Part shown: positions 1 through 7,440 of the stretch, piece by piece | How the letters are laid out: every line of letters begins with the position of its first letter | How positions within the stretch are numbered: the stretch's first letter is position 1 | Source of the DNA: Haematospirillum sp. H4485 | GTDB lineage: Bacteria; Pseudomonadota; Alphaproteobacteria; Rhodospirillales; Rhodospirillaceae | DNA: 64,000 nucleotides | Direction: 5' to 3' | Assembly: GCF_012102745.1 (NCBI RefSeq) | Contig: NZ_JAAVSY010000002.1 | Span: 62,001 to 126,000, forward strand | The notes under the pieces: generated by a model | Seen by the model: only the letters and a program-made list of their open reading frames with translations | Told to the model about the DNA's origin: nothing | The model's database searches: none | Made by a program: the position numbers and the translations under genes

Positions 1-300
1 TTTCCGAACAAGGTCATAGGGTGCCGTCAGGCTGGTTATATCGGCAGCCTGCAACTCCAGCACACGGCCTGATGCACTGCCGACACCGCCCTCACCCCCG
101 TTCAGGTGCATACTGGTTCCGTGCTGGGCCAGCAGGTGCGCCATGGTGGTGATATCCGCCAGATGCGGCAGGTTGGTCAGACGCAAGGTCTCCTCGGTCA
201 GGAGTGCCGCCGCCATCAGGGGCAAGGCTGCATTCTTCGCGCCACCGATCGGGATCGTTCCGCGCAGGGGCGTTCCCCCGACGATGCGGATGCGATCCAT
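1..300 (-). CDS. murA: UDP-N-acetylglucosamine 1-carboxyvinyltransferase MurA (N-terminal part, cut by window edge)
   Basis: MurA transfers enolpyruvate from PEP to UDP-GlcNAc, the first committed step of peptidoglycan synthesis in the cytoplasm. The visible 100 residues start [20 protein letters not shown] and continue with [17 protein letters not shown]. This is the standard MurA N-terminus with the substrate-binding K-N pair of the GAKN motif. The rest of the gene lies left of the window. I chose ATG at 300 because family members begin at this point. A GTG at 366, overlapping the dcd stop as GTGA, is in frame and would add 22 residues of low-complexity sequence. The gene follows dcd closely, so the two are probably co-transcribed. 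Confidence 0.92.
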   Translation of the reverse strand, partial: MDRIRIVGGTPLRGTIPIGGAKNAALPLMAAALLTEETLRLTNLPHLADITTMAHLLAQHGTSMHLNGGEGGVGSASGRVLELQAADITSLTAPYDLVRK

Positions 301-362
301 CCCTCCGCGCTGCTCCTGCCGGGGGCGCTCTACCGTCAGGCTGTCCGCTGCCGGGCGCTCTA

Positions 363-917
363 TCACAGCCGGGGCAGTGTCACGCCCTTCTGGCCCATGT
401 ACTTGCCCTTGCGGTCGCCATAGGAAGTTTCGCATTCGGGATTCCCCTTCAGGAAGATAAACTGACAAGCTCCCTCGTTGGCATATATGCGTGCAGGCAA
501 GGGAGTGGTATTGGAAAATTCAAGCGTCACGTGGCCTTCCCATTCGGGTTCCAGAGGCGTGACGTTGACGATGATTCCGCATCGGGCATACGTTGACTTG
601 CCAAGACAGATCACCAGCGTGTCACGTGGAATACGAAAGTATTCGACCGTACGGGCCAAGGCAAAGCTGTTGGGGGGAATAACGCAGACATCTGTCTTGC
701 GGTTCACAAAGCTCTTGTCCGAAAATTCCTTTGGATCAACAACGGCGGAATCAACATTGGTGAAAATCTTGAACTCGTCGGCAACCCGGGCATCGTACCC
801 ATACGAAGAGACGCCGTAGGAAATCACGCCATCCCGTTCCAGACGGTCGGTAAAAGGCTCGATCATGCCGCGGTTGCGGGCCATTTCACGAATCCAAGTA
901 TCAGGCATGACGGCCAT
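363..917 (-). CDS. dcd: dCTP deaminase Dcd
   Basis: Deaminates dCTP to dUTP, feeding dUMP/dTTP synthesis. At 184 residues it has the usual length. Visible family signatures are the [10 protein letters not shown] stretch (phosphate and base contacts) and [15 protein letters not shown] (the glutamate of the deaminase active site lies in the VTLEFSN part), with a C-terminal [14 protein letters not shown] tail that folds over the nucleotide. The start at 917 (MAVMPDTWI) has a GGAGA Shine-Dalgarno nine bases upstream. It lies between a small basic protein gene and murA on the same strand, and all three are probably one transcription unit. Confidence 0.96.
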   Translation of the reverse strand: MAVMPDTWIREMARNRGMIEPFTDRLERDGVISYGVSSYGYDARVADEFKIFTNVDSAVVDPKEFSDKSFVNRKTDVCVIPPNSFALARTVEYFRIPRDTLVICLGKSTYARCGIIVNVTPLEPEWEGHVTLEFSNTTPLPARIYANEGACQFIFLKGNPECETSYGDRKGKYMGQKGVTLPRL

Positions 918-1050
918 GGGGAACAGTCTCCATCATTTGGAACCGGGGTGTTGCCCTGTGACACAACGGGGCGGAAACGGCACCTTGTAGCGCAGCACGC
1001 GCCAGACCACAACGGCGTGTTTTTGGTTTCAGGCCCGTTTTACGGGCATA

Positions 1051-1251
1051 TCATCCGGTTTCATCCCGGGGCACGGCAGATGCTGACGGGCATGTCCCTG
1101 AATCATCATCGGAAATGGCGCGCGATCGGGTCTGCTGCTTGCGTCGCAACAGGTTCTCCCGCAGGGCCATGGCCAGACGATCCTGGCGACGATCTTTCGA
1201 CGGTCGGGATCCACCGCCCTTCTCTTCCGAAACAACCGGAGTATCTGTCAT
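1051..1251 (-). CDS. Small basic hypothetical protein (about 66 aa)
   Basis: The protein begins MTDTPVVSEEKGG and has a basic helical core, RLAMALRENLLRRKQQTRSR. I recognise this as the style of short conserved alphaproteobacterial proteins found next to murA, with a core like R-L-x-x-A-L-R-x-N-L-x-R-R-K. No catalytic motif, signal peptide or membrane segment is visible. The start at 1251 is preferred over an upstream ATG at 1281 because the conserved-looking part starts there, although no clear ribosome-binding site is seen. A weak GCCCG/CGGGC hairpin lies just past its stop. Its function is unknown. Confidence 0.6.
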   Translation of the reverse strand: MTDTPVVSEEKGGGSRPSKDRRQDRLAMALRENLLRRKQQTRSRAISDDDSGTCPSASAVPRDETG

Positions 1252-1466
1252 CAGATAATTGCCTGTACAAAACAATCGCACATGATCCCGCTGCCAACAG
1301 GCCGGAACGCTGGCACTGTGCGATGATCAGGTCATCACCGTCAACCCACTGGCCCACATTTTTATGCTTGCATGGGTCGATACGCTGTGCCATAAACCCG
1401 CCCACCCTGCGGGGTGCCCGAAAAGGCCTTGTCACAAGGCAACTTGGGCTGACAATTCAAGTCTTT

Positions 1467-1541
<75 letters not shown>

Positions 1542-1546
1542 GCCGG

Positions 1547-1578
1547 AACCCCTAGGAAAACCTGGGGGTTTTGTTTTT
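1547..1578 (+). terminator. Intrinsic terminator of tRNA-Thr
   Basis: A 10-bp stem (AACCCCTAGG with CCTGGGGGTT, one G-U pair) and an AAAA loop are followed by a T-rich run. It starts six bases after the tRNA CCA end. Confidence 0.85.
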
Positions 1579-1790
1579 CCCGGACACACTGCCAGACAGT
1601 CTCGTATTGCACGCTTACCCCGTGCCTGCATGCCCCTTAATCAGGGCCGGCAAACCATGCCGCAGATACCACACATAGAACATCTCAAGATTATTTGCTT
1701 TTATGATTGAACTATCTTAGGGTGATAAGCGTCGGCAGGGTTCAAAAACCTGTCGATAGAGGCCCAAAAACCTCGTACATACCAAGAGCA

Positions 1791-2090
1791 GGCAGTCGCC
1801 CATATTGCGCGGCGACTGTCTGTACGGTGACGGACTGATTCCTCGCGGTCCGTGCACGTGTCTCATGGCGGGAGGGCGGCGAATAGAAAACCCGCAAGGG
1901 GAATAAGCCCGCCCGGTACCTCTGACTCTTGGCAGTGTTATTGGGTTTTGGCCTCCCGCCACCACGTGTGTTGTGGTGGCCGGCGTCTTCGTGCGCTGAA
2001 CCGGGGACCCGGTGTGGCTTCCCCCCAATGGCCATCCCGTCCGGCTTCCTTGCTCCCCGCCGGGCAGGGGCATCGGGTCCCCGGTTTTTT
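1791..2090 (+). ncRNA. Putative structured RNA ending in an intrinsic terminator (unrecognised family)
   Basis: No convincing protein fits this stretch, but it is full of perfect helices. A hairpin pairs GGCAGTCGCC (1791-1800) with its complement at 1811-1820, with one mismatch. A long-range helix pairs GGCGGGAGG (1867-1875) with CCTCCCGCC (1952-1960) and, nested inside, AAAACCC (1887-1893) with GGGTTTT (1943-1949). An 8-bp hairpin pairs 1958-1965 with 1973-1980, and competes with the long-range helix for three bases. The 13-bp arms 1999-2011 and 2074-2086 close a final domain and run straight into a T6 tract, so the transcript is on the plus strand. Its text reminds me of the P4-phage C4/ash-icd type regions of gammaproteobacterial mobile DNA, but that is memory, not a search. 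The 5' end is not defined. Confidence 0.5.
1999..2090 (+). terminator. Long-stem intrinsic terminator of the structured RNA
   Basis: Two perfectly complementary 13-base arms (AACCGGGGACCCG at 1999-2011 and its complement at 2074-2086) enclose about 60 bases that can fold further. The 3' arm runs directly into six T residues. Confidence 0.7.
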
Positions 2091-2228
2091 ATACGGCCCC
2101 CTCCCAGACATTCCCATAGCAACACAAGAATTCACGTTCGCACTTCCCCATAAACGCGTTACATAACAATGTACTACACGGTTCGCGCGAGATAATGCCG
2201 ATAACATCTCATTAAATTCAGCAGAAAG

Positions 2229-2256
2229 TTGACCGCTCTATAAACAACCCTGTATT
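2229..2256 (+). promoter_or_regulatory. Candidate promoter of the effector-like gene
   Basis: TTGACC (2229-2234) and TGTATT (2251-2256) are spaced by 16 bases in a locally AT-rich stretch, about 80 bases before the start codon at 2337. A CCCTGT/ACAGGG inverted repeat follows in the leader. This is motif inspection only. Confidence 0.4.
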
Positions 2257-2336
2257 CAGAAAACAGGGAATATAACCTGTGCGTTTTCAGAAAGCGCAAC
2301 GAATAAGCCTTTAATAAAATTCAGAGGGTGCCAAAC

Positions 2337-3491
2337 ATGTCCGTATTCACCGTATTCTTTTGCGGCACCGCCTCAACAAGATACGATGCCCACAATCCCA
2401 ACTACCCTAACGGAGAACTGGTCGCAACGCTGGCTCACAACTGCCTTGGCAGGGAATTTGCGGACTGGGTGATCATTGACGGGCCGGGAAGCGGAAACCT
2501 TCAGGAAGACCAGCTCTGGGAAGAACCCGGTGGTTACTACAGCGTAAAGGGGACCCTTTTTGGTGCGGGGTGGGAAGAGAATGTGGCGCATGCCCTTGCC
2601 CTGACAAAAGGAAAAGCCAACTGGAAGCGTCAGCAACTGACCGAGCAGGAATACAACATCCTGAAAAATGCCGACATTCCCATACAGGATGCAAAAGCGA
2701 TAGGCTCCTTTTTCTGGAGACAGTACGACTATGGCAAACGCATCGTCACCCCCCAGGACCTCCAGGAACAGATCATACGCATGTTCCGAAAAGGACAGCG
2801 GATTCCCGAGCAGGTCAATCTGGTGGGATGGAGCCGGGGTGGCATCAGCTGTCACATGATGGCCAACGCCATGGCGGGTGATCCTGAACTCAAGCATATT
2901 CCCGTCAACATCTTCGCTATTGATCCCGTACCGGGGCCAGCAAACTTCCAGAAGCACCGGACAGGAATTGGCGCCAACGTCAGGGAATATGTTGCTTTCT
3001 ACGCCCGGGATGAACGTTCAAAGGGCTTTGCCTGCGTCATTCCAGAGAACACAGCCCACACACGCATGCATATTTTCCCCATGGCAGGCAGACATGCCAC
3101 CTTGGTTGGAAACGGAGCCATCGACGGCGATGTGGGAAGGCAACGGTGTCTGGAACCCGGCATCATTGTACGCCATGTTGCGGAAACGTGCCTGACCCGA
3201 TGGGGTGTTTCGCTATCCAACAAGCTTCTGTTGACAAACAGGAAACTGGAGGATGCATACGCAGCCCTGTCAGCAGACGAGGACCTGTACGTACAAATGC
3301 AGGCCAGCGTGTACACCATTCAGGAAAGCATTGGCGAGAACAAGGACCGCTACGTCTCTCACGGGAACAAAGGGATCGCCTTCCACGATGTGCATGGCAA
3401 CGCGTTCTACACAACCGATGGACTGTCTGCCCGCATCGGGCCTGATAACGTTATCCCGCTTCTTGAGCAACAGCCTGCCCATGCCGGATAA
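2337..3491 (+). CDS. Effector-like alpha/beta-hydrolase of unknown function (384 aa)
   Basis: I do not recognise a named family member. What is visible: an N-terminal beta strand VFTVFFCGTAS, a GWSRGG nucleophile elbow (G-x-S-x-G, Ser about residue 166), and a following strand NIFAIDPVPGP that supplies a candidate acidic residue (about 196). A histidine-containing PMAGRHATLVG segment may complete a Ser-Asp-His set. This layout resembles phospholipase-type or DUF-type toxins and effectors that carry an F-x-G-T start and a G-x-S-R-G elbow. There is no signal peptide or membrane segment. ATG 2337 is chosen over GTG 2328 because GAGGG lies eight bases before it. No immunity or secretion gene is adjacent. 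The AT-rich flanks and the neighbouring structured RNA suggest acquired DNA. Confidence 0.7.
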   Translation: MSVFTVFFCGTASTRYDAHNPNYPNGELVATLAHNCLGREFADWVIIDGPGSGNLQEDQLWEEPGGYYSVKGTLFGAGWEENVAHALALTKGKANWKRQQLTEQEYNILKNADIPIQDAKAIGSFFWRQYDYGKRIVTPQDLQEQIIRMFRKGQRIPEQVNLVGWSRGGISCHMMANAMAGDPELKHIPVNIFAIDPVPGPANFQKHRTGIGANVREYVAFYARDERSKGFACVIPENTAHTRMHIFPMAGRHATLVGNGAIDGDVGRQRCLEPGIIVRHVAETCLTRWGVSLSNKLLLTNRKLEDAYAALSADEDLYVQMQASVYTIQESIGENKDRYVSHGNKGIAFHDVHGNAFYTTDGLSARIGPDNVIPLLEQQPAHAG

Positions 3492-3572
3492 AGTCTGCGC
3501 ATCACCACTTGGTCTGCAAGGAAGATGCCCGGCAACAGGTCGTTGACCATACGTTGAGGTCATATATCACAG

Positions 3573-3601
3573 GGGGACAGGGCCAAGCACCTGTCCCCTT
3601 T
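3573..3601 (+). terminator. Intrinsic terminator of the effector-like gene
   Basis: A perfect 9-bp stem, GGGGACAGG with CCTGTCCCC, has an eight-base loop and is followed by TTT. It lies about 80 bases past the stop codon. Confidence 0.75.
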
Positions 3602-3605
3602 CTGA

Positions 3606-3800
3606 TTAATGCCGTACCCCGGTATCGTGATCTGCAGGTACATCACACCCGGCACGGGCCAAGGCATCCAGAACAGAAACACGGGCGGCCCCGACAAGCA
3701 AAGCCGGCTCGCAATCCCCCCAACAGCGCAGCATCTCGACTTCCAGCTCTTCCAGTGCCGTCAGGATTTCTCTTCTTTTGGTTTCTTGCTGATGGTCCAT
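3606..3800 (-). CDS. Small hypothetical protein (64 aa)
   Basis: The reading frame starts MDHQQETKRREILTALEELE and is preceded by AGGAG nine bases upstream of the ATG, which supports translation. The first half looks like an amphipathic helix rich in E, R and L. The second half has two cysteines (CWGDC) and a short alanine-rich helix. No signal peptide or transmembrane segment is seen. It converges on the effector-like gene and shares the gap with its terminator. A 24-base palindrome lies about 75 bases upstream. I do not recognise it. Confidence 0.5.
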   Translation of the reverse strand: MDHQQETKRREILTALEELEVEMLRCWGDCEPALLVGAARVSVLDALARAGCDVPADHDTGVRH

Positions 3801-3874
3801 GAGGCAACTTCTCCTGAAAAGTGAGAATGCTGAAAAATGCAGGGATTACGTTAGCATTTCACCCATATAGTTCT

Positions 3875-3898
3875 TTTTGTGTCCAGCCGTACACAAAA
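3875..3898. promoter_or_regulatory. Palindrome with 8-base arms, candidate operator
   Basis: TTTTGTGT and ACACAAAA are separated by eight bases and match perfectly. The site lies between the small gene ending at 3606 and the end of the symporter gene. The dyad has the size of a helix-turn-helix dimer site, and could also be a hairpin. Confidence 0.4.
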
Positions 3899-3954
3899 TT
3901 AGCAACACACTAGCGTGCCATCTCATGGCCTTTGTCCTCGGCCCCCGTGTCCGG

Positions 3955-5226
3955 TTATAACGCAGTGTCATCCGGCGCCACATCATCTTCCACCAAGGCA
4001 GAGCACCCATACCTTTCGTCATCCAGAAGGACTTTTTCAGAACGGGCAACAAGCACAGGCACCAAAGCCTGACCGGTTACATTTGTAGCTGTACGCATCA
4101 TGTCAACAACACGGTCAACGGCAACAATATACCCGATGGCCTCCAGCGGCAGACCAACGGCACCCAAGGTCAGAGTCAGCATAACAATCGATGGCCCCGG
4201 AACACCCGCTGTCGCCAAGGACCCCACCACACCAATAACAAAGACAGTCAACAAGGCGCCAGCCGACAGATCGACCCCCGTGTACTGGGCGATAAACAGG
4301 GTAGCAATGGCAGGAAAGATGGCCCCGCACCCATCCATTTTCATGGATGCCCCAAGGGGGACGGCAAAACTGGCATAATCCTGCGCCACACCCAGACGCC
4401 GCGTTGTGCAAGACAAGGTCAGGGGCAAACTGGCAAAGCTGGACGCAGTCACAAACGCAACCTGCATGGCCGGAGCCACACCACGAAAAAACTTTCGCGG
4501 ATCAAGGCCGTGCAGGGACAAAAGTCCGCCATACACAACGAACAGGTGGAACAGGCAAGCCACATACAGGGCAAGGATATAGTGCCCCAAGGGCAGAAGT
4601 GATTCTGCCCCTGATGTCCCCACTACCCAGGCAATCAGGCCAAATGTTCCGATCGGTGTCAGTTGCAGGACCAGACGAACAATCTGCATGACCGCCTCAT
4701 TGGCCTGTGCCACGCATGAACGCAGCAAAGCAGCCTTCTCCCCCAGTACGGCAAGGCTGCCCCCGAAAAGGAGCGATACAAACAAGACCTGCAACACATG
4801 ACCTTCAGCCATGGCTTGAAAAGGATTGGACGGCACAACAGACAACAGCACATCGACCGGCCCCGGAATAACGGGGGTACGGGCTTCACCAACCGCCAGC
4901 TGTCCGATACCAATCCCGGGCTCCAGCAACAGGCCGGTTGCGATGCCGACCGCAGAGGCCAAGGCTGCTGTCAGAATAAAGTACAGAACCGTTTTTACCC
5001 CCAGACGCAGGGCACCACCAATGCTCCCCAATCCAGCAACGCTGGAAACGATGCTGGTCAACAGCAAGGGAACCACCAGCATCCTGATCAGGGTAATGTA
5101 CACATCCCCAATCGGCTTGAACCAGACCGCCGCTTGCGGACCGGCCATATAGCCAGCAATTCCGCCCGCAACAAAGCCCGCAACCACCTTCTTCCACAAA
5201 GCAACCCGCATCCACGCTGACAACAC
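3955..5226 (-). CDS. Dicarboxylate/amino acid:cation symporter (DAACS family)
   Basis: A 423-residue inner-membrane carrier of the GltP/DctA type that imports acidic amino acids or C4-dicarboxylates with Na+ or H+. Family landmarks: an early FKPIGDVYITLIRMLVVPLL segment, a serine-rich reentrant loop in FVTASSFASLPLTL, GCGAIFPAIATLFIAQ, and a late GVPGPSIVMLTLTL followed by a D-R-x-x-D-M-x-R-T-x-x-N-V-T-G signature that matches the cation and substrate site. The start codon is GTG at 5226 with AAGGAG six bases upstream. The C-terminal tail after the last conserved helix is short and acidic. The substrate cannot be told from sequence alone. Confidence 0.93.
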   Translation of the reverse strand: MLSAWMRVALWKKVVAGFVAGGIAGYMAGPQAAVWFKPIGDVYITLIRMLVVPLLLTSIVSSVAGLGSIGGALRLGVKTVLYFILTAALASAVGIATGLLLEPGIGIGQLAVGEARTPVIPGPVDVLLSVVPSNPFQAMAEGHVLQVLFVSLLFGGSLAVLGEKAALLRSCVAQANEAVMQIVRLVLQLTPIGTFGLIAWVVGTSGAESLLPLGHYILALYVACLFHLFVVYGGLLSLHGLDPRKFFRGVAPAMQVAFVTASSFASLPLTLSCTTRRLGVAQDYASFAVPLGASMKMDGCGAIFPAIATLFIAQYTGVDLSAGALLTVFVIGVVGSLATAGVPGPSIVMLTLTLGAVGLPLEAIGYIVAVDRVVDMMRTATNVTGQALVPVLVARSEKVLLDDERYGCSALVEDDVAPDDTAL

Positions 5227-5385
5227 AGGCTTCTCCTTACCTCTGAACGACCCTTCCGTTGAAGATAGGGCGCGACCCTGAATTATACAAATTTTTTGGG
5301 CTAAATTTTTTATTTAACATAGTTTTACCGCTAAATAAGCCGCGTCCGCCTGGCGGCCCCGCTCGCACCCGCACCTATTTTTCTC

Positions 5386-5414
5386 TTGCGCCGTGCATCG
5401 TCCCCCTATATAAA
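5386..5414 (+). promoter_or_regulatory. Promoter of first tRNA-Asp
   Basis: TTGCGC (5386-5391) and TATAAA (5409-5414) are spaced by 17 bases, placing the start point just before the tRNA at 5429. Confidence 0.65.
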
Positions 5415-5428
5415 CCGCGCTCTCGATT

Positions 5429-5505
5429 GCGGGTGTAGCTCAGTTGGTTAGAGTGCCGGCCTGTCACGCCGGAGGTCGCGGGTTCGAGCCCCGTCACTCG
5501 CGCCA
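5429..5505 (+). tRNA. tRNA-Asp (GTC), copy 1
   Basis: 77 bases with encoded CCA. The acceptor GCGGGTG pairs with CACTCGC with a G-U pair, the anticodon stem GCCGG/CCGGA-type closes loop CTGTCAC (anticodon GTC), and the T arm reads GCGGG-TTCGAGC-CCCGT. It is identical to the copy at 5650. Confidence 0.97.
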
Positions 5506-5516
5506 TCGAGATCATG

Positions 5517-5547
5517 AAAGACCGACCATTCCTGTGGTCGGTCTTTT
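5517..5547 (+). terminator. Intrinsic terminator after first tRNA-Asp
   Basis: A 12-bp stem, AAAGACCGACCA with its complement, has a six-base loop and is followed by a short T run. Confidence 0.85.
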
Positions 5548-5602
5548 GGTGTAATATCCGGGATTATCTCTCCCGAACTATCTGCCAAAACACAAAAAAA
5601 GC

Positions 5603-5631
5603 TTGCCTGACCCGGTTCACATGGCTATAAA
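5603..5631 (+). promoter_or_regulatory. Promoter of second tRNA-Asp
   Basis: TTGCCT (5603-5608) and TATAAA (5626-5631) are spaced by 17 bases, 19 bases before the tRNA. It differs in sequence from the first copy's promoter. Confidence 0.7.
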
Positions 5632-5649
5632 GCACCCGCACATCACAGC

Positions 5650-5726
5650 GCGGGTGTAGCTCAGTTGGTTAGAGTGCCGGCCTGTCACGCCGGAGGTCGC
5701 GGGTTCGAGCCCCGTCACTCGCGCCA
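5650..5726 (+). tRNA. tRNA-Asp (GTC), copy 2
   Basis: This is base-for-base the same 77-nt gene as copy 1, with encoded CCA. The flanks are unrelated, so the duplication is old or the copies are kept identical by gene conversion. Confidence 0.97.
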
Positions 5727-5732
5727 TAAACA

Positions 5733-5762
5733 AAAGCCCTGAACCATGGTTCGGGGCTTTTT
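5733..5762 (+). terminator. Intrinsic terminator after second tRNA-Asp
   Basis: AAAGCCC pairs with GGGCTTT, extended inside by GAACC/GGTTC, and is followed by a T5 run. Confidence 0.85.
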
Positions 5763-5794
5763 GCTATGCCAGAAACCCCACTATCCATAGAACA

Positions 5795-7261
5795 TCAGGC
5801 ATCAACCCGGATCGTGCCCATCATACCAAAGGCCTGATGCTCGATGATATGGCAATGCACCATCCAGTCCCCGGGATTGTCGGCGACCAAAGCCACCCGC
5901 ATACGCTCCTTGGGCAACAAAAGCGCGGTATCCGTAAAATGACCGGTACGGATAGACCGGCGGCTCGATGACAGCAGAGAAAAAGCCAGACCATGAATAT
6001 GGATAGGGTGGAGGTGGGGCGTAAAGTTGTTCAGCTCCAGAATGTAACTGCGGCCTTGCTTCAGCACAGCCAACGGCGTTCCACCACCACACACCGCAGC
6101 GCGCACTTCGGGGAAACTTTGCCCAGGCAGGACCGGCAACACCATTCCATCCCTTTCTTCAGGATACCGCTCTACCCAGGCCCGCTTGTTGATCGACCAC
6201 AGGGCATCCTCTGCTCCACCTTCTCCAAGACCGGCGTTGAAATCCATGCGTATAACCTCTGCTCGATCAACAGAAGGCATGGACACAGGGTTGGGTGGAA
6301 GCGGAACAATTCCGGACAAGGCACGGCGGCGCGACATCCCCTGTGATACAAGGCGCATCATAACCCAAGGCGTGCTGGATGATACGTTGTGCAGCTCGAA
6401 CACCTCCCCCGGGTTGTCGGGCATGCGTACCACCACATCCATCCTCATACCGGGTCCCAGAAGCTCACGCTGCAAGGGCTCGGGAGCCACAAGCGGATGA
6501 CCATCCACAGCAACCAGAATAGCTGGCGCCCCCTTCCCGACCACCTTGAAAACACGGGTCAGGTCAGCGTTACACAGACGCAAGCGCACAAGGCTACCCG
6601 AAGGTACCTGGTAATGCGGTTCCCGCTCCCAGTTTACCGTATGCCACCCCCCGAATGTACCGGCCCGTCCCGCTGCCTCGGGATCAGAGACGGGCAGCCA
6701 TGCACCCTTCTCGTCACGGCGCCAGTCCCGAATCAGCAGGGGAATATCGGCATCATAACCGGGGTCATCGGCCTCCCGGACAACCAGAATACCGGCCAAA
6801 CCGGCCCCAATCTGGTCAAGGCTTGCATAATGGGGGTGATACCAGTATGTCCCAGCATCCGGGGGAGCAAAACGATAGTGAAATGCCTCACCTCTTGCGA
6901 CCGGATTCTGGGTCAGGAACGGAACGCCATCCATGGCAATGGGCAAACGAATGCCATGCCAGTGAACCGTTGTTGGCCGGGCCATGGCATTGTGGAAATG
7001 AACAGACAGAGTATCTCCTTGGCGTACATCCAGCACAGGAGGCAAAGCAGCCGGAGCAGCCGGCGTCCGGGCATAGGACAGGACCGGAACAGGCTCTCCC
7101 CCCCCGGGGGTACCCGGCGCCTCTATGGCATACAGAACTTCATCACCTGATGCCGGAATGGCACGGTACAACAGACCAGCACCAACAAGACCGGCACCAA
7201 CCGCACCAGCCCCAAGAAACGAACGACGGGATAACCCCGCTTTTTCCTTACTTTCCGACAC
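5795..7261 (-). CDS. Tat-exported multicopper oxidase
   Basis: A 488-residue periplasmic laccase-like oxidase. The N-terminus carries a twin-arginine signal (LSRRSFLGAGA). Copper ligands are visible in order: HWHG and YWYHPH in domain 1, HLHPIHIHG near residue 415, and HCHIIEHQAFGMMG at the C-terminus (type 1 Cys within HCH, Met as axial candidate). Three cupredoxin domains fit the length. Enzymes of this kind oxidise Fe(II), Cu(I) or phenols with O2. The start is GTG 7261, with GGGAG six bases upstream, rather than the longer frame. The gene is divergent from an imelysin/di-heme operon with a Fur-like box between, so a ferroxidase role in iron acquisition is a fair inference; copper tolerance is the alternative. 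Confidence 0.92.
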   Translation of the reverse strand: MSESKEKAGLSRRSFLGAGAVGAGLVGAGLLYRAIPASGDEVLYAIEAPGTPGGGEPVPVLSYARTPAAPAALPPVLDVRQGDTLSVHFHNAMARPTTVHWHGIRLPIAMDGVPFLTQNPVARGEAFHYRFAPPDAGTYWYHPHYASLDQIGAGLAGILVVREADDPGYDADIPLLIRDWRRDEKGAWLPVSDPEAAGRAGTFGGWHTVNWEREPHYQVPSGSLVRLRLCNADLTRVFKVVGKGAPAILVAVDGHPLVAPEPLQRELLGPGMRMDVVVRMPDNPGEVFELHNVSSSTPWVMMRLVSQGMSRRRALSGIVPLPPNPVSMPSVDRAEVIRMDFNAGLGEGGAEDALWSINKRAWVERYPEERDGMVLPVLPGQSFPEVRAAVCGGGTPLAVLKQGRSYILELNNFTPHLHPIHIHGLAFSLLSSSRRSIRTGHFTDTALLLPKERMRVALVADNPGDWMVHCHIIEHQAFGMMGTIRVDA

Positions 7262-7313
7262 ATAACACTCCCGCCACGAAACCAAGGATAAAATACTAAC
7301 TTGTTTGCCCGCT

Positions 7314-7332
7314 GATGATAGTAATTATTATT
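7314..7332. promoter_or_regulatory. Fur-box-like operator
   Basis: GATGATAGTAATTATTATT matches 13 of 19 positions of the classical Fur box. It lies in the 180-base gap between the divergent multicopper oxidase and imelysin genes. A minus-strand promoter reading (TTTCAT, 17 bases, TATCAT) would overlap it. This points to iron control of both directions. Confidence 0.55.
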
Positions 7333-7440
7333 GACACATGAAAGCACAAAGCGTAGCAGACCATTAAACAGTGCGGGCGTCACCGCATTGCGCAAACCCA
7401 CCCGGATATTCCCGCACGGGACAGAGGGGATCAGATCACG

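Noticed and set aside
1106-1435. Minus-strand open frame with MAQRIDPCKHKNVGQWVDG
   Set aside because: It overlaps the more convincing small gene at 1051-1251 in another frame, and its C-terminal half is plainly an out-of-frame reading of that gene. No family recognised, though the first 50 residues could be a tiny separate protein.
1717-2125. Two overlapping minus-strand open frames across the structured RNA
   Set aside because: Both run through the perfect helices and are proline/arginine-rich readings of GC-rich stems with no ribosome-binding site. They resemble spurious annotated proteins of structured RNA regions.
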